From Muricea muricata (lineage: Eukaryota; Cnidaria; Anthozoa; Malacalcyonacea; Plexauridae), in NCBI GenBank assembly GCA_963855995.1, contig OY979720.1, positions 3,536,501 to 3,600,500 on the forward strand: a DNA stretch of 64,000 nucleotides, read 5' to 3'. Position numbers and translations under genes: made by a program. The notes under the pieces are model-generated. The model was not told the DNA's origin. It saw only the letters and a program-made list of their open reading frames with translations, and made no database searches. Of the stretch, positions 49,901 to 61,266 are shown piece after piece; within the stretch, counting starts at the first letter, position 1, and every line of letters starts with the position of its first letter.

Positions 49901-51252
49901 ATAGACGATAGAAAGGTTTGAAGATACTTCAGAATATCATTTCTGTTCTTTTCAGGATAAGATTTAATTTCCAAGGGATTGAGATGTTCCAGCTTTTCTT
50001 GTACTGAAAGCTCTGGTCTGCTTGTGATTAAAATCTTTATCCATGGTGGTAGTTTAGGAAATTCGTCCGAAATTAATTCTAAAAATTCACTTTTTCCACC
50101 AACTTCAGTTTCATCCAGGGCATCGATAACCAACATCATTGGTCCACGGTTTTCCAGAGCATGTAGAGGATCGTTGATAAGAACACGAAACGCATCTGAT
50201 AACGTTTCTTTAGAATGGCTTCTTTTTAGTTGATCATTTAGTTTTGCTTTGAAATCTGGTACATTGTCGCACATAATGCTGGCTAACGACTCGATTATCA
50301 TGCGTGGATTACGGTAATCTGACTGATTGTACTGGCAAAAATGACAAGCTGCCAGCTGTCCGGCGTACATTTTACAAACCTCGGCAGCGAAAACACTCTT
50401 TCCAACGCCAGGACCACCGGTCAGAATCATAACCCTAGAATTAGAATCTTTATTGGTAAACCAGTTACTTAATTCATCAAAAAGCCATTGTCTGCTTCCT
50501 GATAAGAATTTCTCGTTGAGACTTTCTATCTTTCCAGTGAAATTACACTTTCCCAATTTATCCACCTCTGAATTGTTTTCAGATCCACACGATTTCTTCT
50601 GAAGTACTTCCTCAAGTTTGGCAAATTTTGTTAAAAGTTCCTTGACGTGAGCATTGGTATTTAGATTAATTTCCTTTAATTCCACTTCTTTTTCATACCA
50701 CTCCTTTAATTCCTGGATATAATCATCTTCTTCGGGGCTGAGAGGAGCTTCCTTTAATTCTTCCAATTCAGAACTAGGAATTCCACCATTAATCAATACT
50801 TTCGAGATTTTCACCCATGATATTTCAAACTCACTGTCGTCGATCTCTGTGCTCGTTCTATGAGCATAGACTTTATTTCTATAAAATTTGATCCTAGCTA
50901 TGTCAGCCGCAATTGACGTGTCCGAATCTAGGGGCAAAGCATCCCATCCAGCTGCTGGCGCGCTCATCTCGCAAATATTTCGGAAAAGTATGGTGAACAA
51001 AGTTACATCAAAGTTTTGTGAATCTGGGGAACCTGGCGGAGCAGGATAAAGTAGCTTCCATTGTGAAGTATTTATAACGCCGTACCTCAAACGATTCAGT
51101 GTCTTTTTCTTTTTATTTAGTTCCGTAGCTAAAGTCGCAGGGGGATAGATGACGTCAAAGGCTCTTTTCATCATTTGTGTTCCTTTATTAATCAAAAGTC
51201 GGCTTATTCTCGAGAAGTTGGCTTGATTCTTAAGATTTTGTGAAGAAGCCAT
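46914..51252 (-). pseudogene. NWD2: HEPN-NACHT-WD40 gene broken by an 8-bp deletion
   Basis: From ATG at 51252 the frame runs 889 codons to 48583. It has HEPN (R125-x5-H131, RNKVYAH), linker, NACHT (Walker A GGPGVGKS 279-286, Walker B MMLVIDALDE 372-381, LITSRPE) and the first WD-like repeats. Near 48601 it lacks 8 bases present in NWD1, so it shifts frame just after IKLWYVKNA and stops within a few codons. The remaining WD region stays open in the other frame (48605-46914, about 560 codons). The N-terminus MASSQNLKNQANFSRISRLL is the undamaged version of that family start. A truncated HEPN-NACHT product lacking most of the propeller could still be made. The second half also has an internal 111-bp tandem repeat. 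An intron hiding the shift is possible, but none is needed in NWD1. Confidence 0.82.
47332..47556 (-). repeat. Tandem duplication of one WD-like segment in NWD2
   Basis: Two adjacent units, 47332-47442 (111 bp) and 47443-47556 (114 bp), both begin GTGTTTGAAACT on the plus strand and encode SSVILTATCKTF-VWKENLA followed by RPH--VSNT. NWD1 has one unit. Both lengths are multiples of three, so the frame is kept. Confidence 0.88.
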
Positions 51253-53222
51253 TCCTAAAAGATATAGGACACGATTAAAAAATCAGAAATACCGAAACAG
51301 ATTATGAAAAACAATTGTGGCCGGATCAACTTCATAGTCAACAAAATATTTTTATTTACTGGACATACATATATGTTATTTACCGGATAGAAGATCCGGA
51401 TGGGGAAAAACTGTGCCCGAGCTCTTGAAAACGGCCCGAGCCCGCCGGGGGCGAGGCTGCCGGTAAATAACAGATTTATTTTTTCACTCAAAACGATAAA
51501 ACTCCAAGCAACGCGGGTTTGCCATTTCAATTTTTTGTTGAAAACATTTTTAAATTAAAATTATTTGTACACGCCATTCAATTTTTCACACGCGAGATTT
51601 GAAACAAAATTGCCATAAATGGTAAAAAACAAACCATAGATGGTAAGCCCTACCGTTAGCAGTCCGGTTGAGCGGTCCGTATATAGGGAAAAACCGGACC
51701 GCTCGTCAGCCAATCAGATTACAGGATTCTGTGGGAAACCGGACCGAGAAAAAATAAAACACTTTTTCTCTAGTTTTGGCTAGAAAGCTACTGATCATTA
51801 TGGAAATATTCTTTATAAAGACTGTATTGTTTCTAAAATGTGTTCATTTTTTTCAAAACTCACTAGTTGATAGTGTACACGTCAAGTGTTTCTCGGAGAC
51901 CAAAGCGTTTCATCCAATAACTGCTGTACGGTGGCACAACAACCAATGTCGAGACTGTCTCAGGTTTTATTTCAAAGATGAAAGTAGAATGTTTTGGGGC
52001 TGTCTTGACGTTTCTTCATGTCAGTTGTTCAAATGTTGTTCAGCTTGTTAATCCTAAGTGAGAAGAAAAATACCAATGATTAAAAGAAATTTCAAGAATT
52101 TAATCTATTTTCGTGAATAATTTGTTTCCTTAAAAGACGAGGCAGAGAGAACCAACCAACACATCTTTTGCATAATCCTATTCTTGTCGGTTGTTCGTAA
52201 GGATGTCCGTTTTCTACCTGGGATGTTTAGCTATATGTTCGCAAGTGTTTAGCGAACTTGCTTTGCAGTCGTGAGAAACTCTCCGTTTCAAAAGCAAGCG
52301 GCTATTAATGATCTAACTCCACGCACTATTTATCCGTTACGGATAGGTGTTTAAACTGTCTAATTAATCATTAAATCTGCATGAAAGTGCTACTGCAAGG
52401 AAATTTTCGACCCCCTTTTTCGCTAAATTGAAAAAAGTTCCCTTCCGACATGCTTGCTGCAAACAGAATTAAAATTGGTCAATTCGAGCCGATTTTACAG
52501 GCTTCCAAAGTTGTGATTTTTGGCACTTCCTGTTGGAACTTTCAATCCGCCATATTGATGCTGTATGCCGTCATAAGTTGAACACAGTCCATATAAAATT
52601 ATACAGCAATCAGGTCACGATTGCTGCGTTGTTTGTTGTCCTAACTAAGTTCGCTGTATTATTTGCAAGCATTTACTTTCTAACGAAGAAACATAATTAA
52701 TAATGCACGTAAACTCAATCAAATTTCTTGAAATTTTGAACAGCAATAAAACACCTAACATATTCTTTATCTACCAACTCAAAATTACTTTTAAGCATTT
52801 AAATTTCGTGCGCAACCCACTTTTAATGTGTTCGAAAATACGCACAAACCCCCAGGTTTGAAACATATATTTTCGTACCCAAAAGTACCCAATTTATACA
52901 CCCTGTAGATCTCGCATGATAGTCATGTATATAACAAAATACTTCTAGAAGGCAGAATTTTTACTCAAGCTGAAAAAAAGGTCAAAAAATTCGTATTGTA
53001 CACCAATATAAATTATCATATTGTAACCAAGGTACTGGGACGAGCTCTTCTATTTTGAAAGAAAAGCTTGTGGTGCAAGGAGAATAAGCACGAGCTGAAA
53101 AATTACATGCGTCATTAATTGATTTTTTAAAAAACGTTTTCAAACAAGATGACGGATATAGTAAAATGCGTCAAAAGAACAATAGAAGAAACTGAACTTA
53201 AGTTTGTTGTTTAAAATTGACA
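51253..53222. other. NWD2 5' flank and collapsed spacer
   Basis: Matches the NWD1 5' flank on both sides of an insertion at about 51361-51778, then fragments of 37300-39000. No gene found. Confidence 0.55.
51361..51778. mobile_element. Unclassified insertion with two inverted repeats upstream of NWD2
   Basis: Absent from the matching place in unit A (about 36170-36220). It contains GTTATTTACCGG (51375-51386) paired with CCGGTAAATAAC (51460-51471) around a GC-rich core, and AGCGGTCCG (51671-51679) paired with CGGACCGCT (51695-51703). No clean target duplication or coding capacity seen. Confidence 0.5.
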
Positions 53223-53256
53223 ATGATAAAACTTTTTGCTTTTTGTTTTCTTGCAG
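53223..53256 (+). pseudogene. Orphan copy of CAP2 signal-peptide exon
   Basis: Encodes MIKLFAFCFLA, against MQKLFACCFLA in CAP2, and lies in a copied flank. The splice donor is changed from GT to CT (tgcag|ctgaaa), and the rest of CAP2 is missing downstream because the duplication breakpoint follows at about 53361-53385. Confidence 0.85.
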
Positions 53257-53473
53257 CTGAAAATAATCTTATAAATTTCTAATTTACATATTCTGCGCTT
53301 TTTAATACAAGGATCAAGAATCTCAGCTTCCGGCTCGAATGTTAGGGCAAGAAAAAGATAAATAGCACCGTTACTGTCGATAGCGAGGTTTAGATTATAC
53401 TGGTCTGTCACAAAATGAAATTGACTTCAAGCTAACCCAAACCCTGTTTAACTGATTAAATTATATTTTGCAG

Positions 53474-53706
53474 AAGAGAATGCGAGAGAAACAGCGGCAA
53501 CTACAACGTCTGGGAAAAGAACAAGAACAGCATTTAATCCAATTCAACATCTGGTGTTGGAAACAGCATTTGAAAAGAATCACTACGTGGTTGGAATGGA
53601 AAGAAAACGACTCGCAATCTACCTCAAGCTGACAGAACAGCAAGTTAAAGTTTGGTATCAAAACAGGAGAACGAAGTACAAGAAAAATATTGAACAGAAT
53701 TTCTAA
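53474..53706 (+). pseudogene. Orphan duplicated Emx-like homeobox exon
   Basis: A copy of Emx exon 2 with its acceptor (tattttgcag) and stop codon. It is fully open and encodes a complete homeodomain plus tail. It differs from 23620-23852 at 9 bases: 5 replacements and 4 silent. In homeodomain numbering the changes include T9N, L13H and N22K. K22 is the residue Emx proteins usually have, so here the copy may keep the older state. Asn51 and [11 protein letters not shown] are unchanged. No copy of Emx exon 1 or its promoter exists upstream; CAP2-derived DNA sits there instead. Without a first exon it is most likely a gene fragment, unless an unseen upstream exon is spliced to it. Confidence 0.85.
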
Positions 53707-56536
53707 TAGTATTCTAACTATGAACTAAACTGTAGTTTAAAAACATAAGATATTGTGCACAATTGTTTTATCATGTAATTAAGGAAAATATAACTTTTAT
53801 AGAGAAATTTTATTGTTGCATGATATTATCGTTTTTAATTTTGGAGACTTCGCAGGAAACGATCCTGGGTACACATAGTCTAAGTTGTGTACACCTAGAC
53901 TGAAATAATGTCACAATTTAGACCTTTCGGCAAAGTTGTCATATCATGCTTGCCATTTACGGGGGTCGTGAGGGGGGAGTCCCTGTTCCCATTTCCCAGA
54001 CCAAATTTCGACTAAATCCCATTGTTCAACGTCACAAATCCCACAATCCCAGTGCATGGAGTCTCATTTTTACCGGCAAAAATAAGCAATTCCTATAGGT
54101 CCTATTTTAAGATGGTCTTCCACCGCAGAAGTTTTTTTAATTCTTTTTAATCAAGGTTCAACCAGCATTAAATTAATGTTTGGGTACTTTAGGTCCTGAT
54201 GTCCACTACGACTAGTATCCAAGGGTCCCAGAGTACCTAGGCACAGGTATTTGGCCCAAATACCAAAATATAACTACGATATACTTAACTATCACCAAAG
54301 GAAGATCACATCACATTGCACGACACATCACTGATATATCATCAACTACTTTACACCATCTATACCTAATAACAACTTAAACCTAACGCGTCAGTGGCGT
54401 CACATAGTCCATGACATATCACGTGAGGGCATCAATCATAGCAGAAGCAGAAGTAAACGGCCACTCAAAAATATCTCCCAGCATCCCGGTACGTCAGTAC
54501 TGTCATTTAAATTAAAATCTATAGTTCGACAACACCCGCTGGTATATCTTTTATTTCTATGATGCAGAAGCAAAACAATATTTTATTTAAAGTTACAATT
54601 TTCGACGGCTTGGAGCCTTAATTTTTCCACAAGAATCCCGGTGTTGGTATAAAAAGTTGGAACATCGTATAGCGTGTAGAACATATTGAATTGAAAAGTA
54701 GCTGTTATGAAGGGGAATGCTAGGATATATAGAGAAATATTCTGTAGATAAATATGTTGAATAAATGCTGCGTTCATCCAATGCAAAATGCATACAAATA
54801 GCAGGTACCCTATGTATAATAGATCCGCTATTCCTGTGAACGAATTGTAAAAAATCAAATATAACTGATGGGACTTAACAAAAGGAAGGTAACTCACGCG
54901 CGTTTTTTTCATCTAATTCCCACGCTTGGCTCAAACGAGGGCAAGAGAAGTTAACATGTATATCGATTATCGGGCATAATTTGTTGTGCATGACAACTGT
55001 GTTGTGGGAATGGATATGTTTACATAGTCAAACAAAAGTTAGGTTTTTTTCTTGAATTATAATTCTTATTTGTAAACGTTTTTATTGCAACATATATGGA
55101 TCGCATGCATCACATTTCATTACGTAAGGTTCAAATTTGACAATGAAACAATACATAAAATGCGCGGACGAAACTTTATGGGCTCAGAATGTGCGAAATG
55201 GGTGTGCAAACAATGCAGCATGCGAGACTAAACATGCCAGCAGCATATTTGCAATATTTTAACTACAGGTACGCCTATACGACTTTGCCACAAGAACGAG
55301 AGTTGTTGAGAGTTACATAAGAAACGTACCTTTAGTGAGTTGTATGAAGTTAAGATACTTTAGAACAATACTTTAAACTTGTCAGGCTCTTCATCCGCAT
55401 CACATCTGATTAATAATTAACATTAGTTCCCGCTGGGGCATCTTGGGTAGCTGACACTTCTTGTCTAGTCATTGATTGATGTGTTGCGGTTGCACGTAGG
55501 CGTTGGAGCAGGTGGTTAGAACATTGGGAAAACAGGTGTTGCATCATACGGGACTACTGCATTTAGTTGTTGGAAGTGGAGCATCAGGGCTAATAGTTTT
55601 AGTTGTTGAAAAATAAGGCTAGTAGATGCTGGAGAATACTGTCTGATGTTAGTTGTAGGCGTTCACCCTCGCTTCTGTTTTCTCGATGTCCTGCCAAGCA
55701 CAATGCAAACATATACACTCTTCATCCATTCGATGGAAATTTCCCAGGTCAATTTTAGGACTAATTCTACTCGTGTTAACGTAATGCTCCTGATTAAACT
55801 TCTAGACATAGTGCGTCATCAGGTCTAAAATTCTTGCGTTATTTTATTTTCGAAATCTTATCACGACAATTTGTCGTGTTGAAATATTGTAAGTTAACTA
55901 CAAACTGTACAGATTTTGAAATAAACATAGTCCTCAGTTAAGCGCTACCTAATTAATCTGCAATGCTAAAAATTCAAGGAACACTGCGTGTCAGTTAACT
56001 GTTCAAATTTATCGCAGTAATTTTAACAGCTAAAATCGGTCAAAAAGTTACAGAATATAAGATTGGTAGCATCACGGTTATGCTTAATTCGTGTATTGAC
56101 AATCGCTGTGCAAGTCTGTGCAGTGTAAAACCTCGCGAATTCGTAGACCTAGACAATTAGATAAGGAGGAATTCAGATACTTTTACAAATGCGGAATCTT
56201 TTGCACTAGTGTAAACGGGGTCTTAATTGACATTTATTGAATGGAGGTCTTAATTGACACGGGGTCTTAATTGACAAATATTGAACAAACAAGTTTATTA
56301 TATTAATCGAATAAGTCATAAGTAAGTTTAATGAAAGCAAGCAAGTTTCACTACTATATTGAAATTAATCAAAATAATTCGCGCCTCGGAGCTGAATACG
56401 AGAAATTGTGTGTTTTGCAGTTAGAGCTAGCGATCAATATAGGTATGATATCTGGTTAATTTCACTTGCTAAATATTTGTACAGAACATCATGCATTCAG
56501 TTTCATCAGTTGTGGTAGATTTGTAGTGGATTTTAA

Positions 56537-56738
56537 CAGTGGCGGATCCAGCGTAGGTCAAAATAAATTATAGCAGCTCAATTTTAAATTCAAAAAACTT
56601 TCTAACAATGTCATTGGTTATGAATTTCCAAAGAATAAAATCTTACCAATGAAATTGCTTTGAAGCTGTTTTAAAATGTAAATTTATCCAAGAATTAGCT
56701 GTAGTAATTTATTTTGACCTACGCTAGATCCGCCACTG
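56537..56738. mobile_element. hAT-type MITE with empty site in unit A
   Basis: A 202-bp element with ends CAGTGGCGGATCCAGCGTAG and CTACGCTAGATCCGCCACTG (one mismatch in 20). GATTTTAA flanks it at 56529-56536 and 56739-56746. The matching place in unit A (about 26514-26523) has a single GATTTTAA and no element. Confidence 0.95.
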
Positions 56739-57048
56739 GATTTTAATGCGAATGCCATTATACGATATATAACATTTGATATATAACATTTACGGCATAA
56801 GACTAAGAATAAAAAGAGGTGTGATAGGTTGACTGTCGTCAATCTTATTAGCCAGGCGTGTTAGTTAAATGACGATTGTATGCCACAACTACACGAGTAT
56901 AGGCTAGTAAAAATTTTGTAATTCACTGAGCTCCTCACTAAATAACGCACACGCATACGCATATGATGTCATGATAAAAGACTGCACTCGTGTGTTAGAA
57001 TGTTTCAAATTTTCAATATTGGTGTTTATGGTGTTACTCTACGTTTTT

Positions 57049-57150
57049 TATCCATGTCGATCGAGCAAATCGGGAAAACATGGCTGATCACGGAGGGAAT
57101 TTAACCCATCCCACTGCTCTGCCAACTCAGCTACTTGGTCACGTCGGTAG
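57049..57150 (-). mobile_element. Possible tRNA-derived SINE head (unit D copy)
   Basis: On the minus strand TAGCTGAGTTGG (57133-57122) is a perfect A box and GGTTAAATTCC (57106-57096) a weakened B box. The gap of about 15 bases is too short for an intact tRNA. It is the copy of 26838-26935 and abuts the MITE at 57151. Confidence 0.45.
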
Positions 57151-57302
57151 CAGTAGCGAAGCCAGCCCGACATTTGGTCATGCAAAATGCAACTTTTTCT
57201 GTGTTTTTGACCGTATATGGAATGAATTTCTAAAGAAATGAATAAGGATAATGATTTAAATTTGCATAGCATGACCAAATTGTCGGGCTGGCTTCGCTAC
57301 TG
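57151..57302. mobile_element. hAT-type MITE with empty site in unit A
   Basis: A 152-bp element beginning CAGTAGCGAAGCCAGCCCGA and ending TCGGGCTGGCTTCGCTACTG, a perfect 20-base inverted pair. The direct repeat GTCGGTAG lies at 57143-57150 and 57303-57310. Unit A has one GTCGGTAG at about 26922 and no element. Confidence 0.96.
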
Positions 57303-58421
57303 GTCGGTAGGAATAAATTAATATTTCGAAACTGTACTTAGTTTTTACGATATCATTTTATTAATGTTGCTTCATAGCATTTTCATATACTTCGTACTTA
57401 TCATCTCCTAAGTCATGCTCCCATTGATCATAGACGCCTAAATTGTTCGTTTGACTCGCAAAACTATGCTTATTTCCCAAAACAAAGACTGCATCAGGCA
57501 TGACACCGTGAAGACTAGTTTATTTTTAGCCAAGCTAATTTATACTTCGCCATCTCATTGTTATGAACATGCGGAAGCGATGTTTGGTTCCTTTTATATA
57601 TTATAAAAAGTCTTTCTTCTCCGAGGCAAAAAGCTAAAGCTTAGCCTTAGTGCGTCATAAACACCCATCATCCAAATACAGCTTGATCGACAGGTAAAAA
57701 CTTGGTAGGTATAAGCTTCAGCACACCATCTTTTTAATTTAAATATTGTATCATATATAGACAAAAGTGTTATTTCAGTTTACTCAGCATTATATCGCCT
57801 GCCACCACTGTTGGGTAGTTATAGCCAGTGGTTATATAGCAACTCAAATTGTTATTTTCGCCGTGTTTTTATCAGTTAAGCGTGTTACATAAATTATACT
57901 TCTGCTGGGAATTTAACCACCAACAGAGGCTGATTGTACAACGTTTAACCTGAATTGTGTACCCAAGCACAATTGGAAATACATAGACATTACAAAATGT
58001 AAACTAGTATATTTAAGAATACCAGATTGGATAAATTTTAGCTTATTTGCCGTACATGGTTGACGGGCTACGACCCCGGCCCCACGATGCTTCCAGCCAT
58101 ATAGCTACAGATGTTGCAGATTGCGAGGACACAAATAACTTTTTCAAAAGGGAGAAAACAAAATTTTCATCAGAGCAATATTAGATCACCTTAAACATGA
58201 AAACAAAAGGGAAATGTTATAAAATGGCCACGCTGCAACCCTTCAGTATCACCTTATTACGTTTTCTCACATCGAAGTCGTACTTAATTTTTAAAGCGTG
58301 AGCACAAGTGACAAAATTAAAATATTTTATATTCTTGTTGTGGCTTGTGAGTACTTACACTTTAGCGGCCCACGCTTCCGCATTATAGGGAGAGAATCGC
58401 CAATAATGCAGTACCTGTTGC

Positions 58422-58581
58422 CAGTGGCGTAGCCAGGGTCATTGTTTTTTTTGGGGGGGGGCAAGTAGCGAGCGGCGAAGGCATTCTAGGGGGACCGCCC
58501 CCACAACTTCTACACGGATTTAGACTTTTCGAATGGTCTTGAACACGCGGTCGCCCCCCCCCCCCCCTAACTACGCCACTG
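58422..58581. mobile_element. hAT-type MITE upstream of CAP4
   Basis: Copy of the element at 27760-27915, here with both ends well kept: CAGTGGCGTAG at the start and CTACGCCACTG at the end, with CCTGTTGC and CCTGTTGT outside. Its G and C runs differ in length from the unit A copy. Confidence 0.88.
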
Positions 58582-60230
58582 CCTGTTGTTGCCAAAAATC
58601 TCATCAACCGCAATGTAGTTTATCTTGAACCTATATTTCTCACAAACCAGACTAACTCCTTTGCAGGTCTCGCCTTTTTATCTCTGTGCTGTGTTGCAGG
58701 TAAATATCCGTACTTTATATTACATACTTCCTACTGAAAATTCCATATTTTGTGCGAATGATTTGTGCTTTACTTAACCTTTCAAATAACTGATTTCGGT
58801 ACGTCAATCTAATAGCGCTGAAAATGCTAATGAACCTTGACTGAAATCCATTCCTACCTGCGCGTCTTGAGCTGCAACCCTGTCTACTTCCACGCGAAGT
58901 CAAGGATAGAATCCAAAAGTTGTTTTGATGATGTTTAAACACAAGAGAGGCTTCACATGCTGCATATAAACTGTGTAATAATGCGAAGAGCATGACGTTC
59001 AGGGTTGATCGCGCACACATACCACTAATTTTCAAAAAGACTGCATAGTTAAAGCAATCTTTGTTTACTAAAAGCAGCAGGAGGATCTAAGTTTAGTTTG
59101 GTGCGGTTTACCTAGTCTTTTTTCTTTTTTCATCTTGCAAAGATTCGTGTCATTTGTACATGCATGCAGTAAAAAATCTTTGATATTCAAACGTTTTACA
59201 AGATGCTGCACAAGAACCACGATATTTGTTAAAACGTTTACATACCTTGTTTTCTTGCGATCGCGCTTGTTAATTCTTATTCGTACTTCATGGTTAGTTT
59301 TAGAGGTATCACTGATAGCTGTTCACGCCACACATCCTTTGAACAAAACTGAATGCGTGGAATGGCACAACAAGTACCGTCAAAAACATCAGGTAAACAA
59401 GACGCCTGCTAAGGCGTTCACTCCGCCTGCCGAATCGAAAATGGGCACAAGGCCAGGCAGGGCTGTAACTAGAGAGTTTATTGAGCGTGGGGTCTATTCA
59501 CTTATTTCTGTTCTGCCCTACTAATTCCTTGTTAAATCAATTATTATTAGGGTACCTTCCAAGGCATTTTACCAGTAAGACATTGCTAGCACATCTTATG
59601 TAATCACTAAGATAACCAAAAATCAATGTCTGAGTGACTTGCCAGGCACTCTGTCCAGAGTCCTAGTAGGATTGCATTTTTTAGAATTTAATTTAAATTA
59701 AAGACTTTCATAGTACATCTGTTAAACAAGATTCTTTTGTCATAATACCACCAACATATAGCTGTTTTATTTTGCAAGTAAAGAAAATTTGACTAAAAGT
59801 CTATACAATACATCAATATATTAACCTGATAGCATCATTTAAATCTATTCTGTAGCACACTGCCTGAAGTCTCAACAACATAATTTGTTGGGAACTTTAG
59901 ACTAACATATGTATTTCTGGAATTGGAATTTAAAATGTCTCTTACCTTTTATAATTATATGAGATCGCACAAGCAAATAAATCACTTTGCACGAAATATT
60001 AGCATCTCAACATAGGTAGAAATAGAAAACCAAGGATAGAAATAACAAAGTGTTTAGAATTAGGAACACATTTCCTTGACTCATTCCTTAATGATGGAAT
60101 GATGGAGTCTATCAGAATTTGCCGTTTTAAAACATTTCTGGAGCAATGTTTTGATAAAGAACCTTGCTGTCCCTTTTTTTTAACTATTACATGTTAGAAA
60201 TTGTGTTTTGTATATAGATATTTCAGTAGA

Positions 60231-60766
60231 ATTTGCGTTTGATTCTTGTGTAGAAATTTCTAAATTTCCTTAAAAGTAGGAATACAACAGAAAATGACGG
60301 AAACACGCTCTCAAAACTTCCCCGCGATACATCGCTCCTCGGTAAGTTTCGCGGTGGAATTTGTCGTCTTAAAACGTTTTGCATGAGAATCTTTGCACGT
60401 AAAACCTTCTTGGGGTTTAGATGTTCTAGCATACATGTTAAAATGCGTGTTTTGTTGACATTTTCGGCTAGAAATTGAGTTTAAACGCCGTGTTTAGGTT
60501 GGCTCACGCGAATTTGCGTTTAATTCTCGTGTAGAAATTTCTAAATTTCCTTAAAAGTAGGAATACAACAGAAAATGACGGAAACACGCTCTCAAAACTT
60601 CCCCGCGATACATCGCTCCTCGATAAAGTTTCGCGGTGGAATTTGTCGTCTTAAAACGTTTTGCATGAGAATCTTTGCACGTAAAACCTTCTTGGGGCTT
60701 AGATGTTCTAGCATACATGTTAAAATGCGTGTTTTGTTGACATATTCGGCTAGAAATTGAGTTTAA
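60231..60766. repeat. 281-bp tandem duplication
   Basis: Unit 1 is 60231-60511 and unit 2 starts at 60512 with ATTTGCGTTT. Unit 2 is cut at 60766 by the TTAA element and resumes at 62169 with TTAAACGCCGTGTTTAGG. The two units are nearly identical. Confidence 0.92.
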
Positions 60767-61086
60767 CCCTTTCCTGCATGAATTTTGAATTCTTCTGGGA
60801 AAAAATATTTTACTATTGATTATGAATGTATTAGGGGTGTATTTGCTGAAAAACCGAAAAAAAAATTTTTTTCGCATTCTTTTGGCCAATTTTCGAATTG
60901 TTGCTCCAGAGCAACAACATGCAGTAAGGGTAAGGGTAAATGCAGTAAGGTAAAATTTGTATGGGGCAAAAAAGATCAAATAATTGAGTATAAAGCACTG
61001 TCATATGATCTAAAATAAAAGTATATACATATATATAAACATATATATATATATAAACATGTATATACATATATCGAATATATATC

Positions 61087-61175
<89 letters not shown>

Positions 61176-61204
61176 TAAACATATATGTATATCAAATATA
61201 TATT

Positions 61205-61266
<62 letters not shown>

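Larger units (their letters stand above)
43350..53360. repeat. Segmental duplication, unit B
   Basis: Copies about 27030-39130 in order: CAP locus, convergent spacer, NWD gene, NWD 5' flank and the CAP2 5' end. Large differences from unit A are a deletion of CAP exon 1, absence of the LINE and of the Tc1-like MITE, an 8-bp deletion in NWD, an extra inverted-repeat insertion at about 51361-51778, and loss of most of the spacer and of CAP2 beyond intron 1. Confidence 0.88.
53707..58421. other. Spacer between Emx exon copy and CAP4
   Basis: Copy of 23853-27759 with extra insertions. It also keeps about 230 bp (57432-57680) that unit A seems to have lost between two TTGATC repeats. The palindrome CACGACAATTTGTCGTG lies at about 55863. 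No gene. Confidence 0.55.

Noticed and set aside
59135..59524. 129-codon frame spanning CAP4 exon 2
   Set aside because: It runs through the exon 2 splice donor at 59392 into inserted DNA and its start lies in the intron; only 59304-59392 is exon-like.
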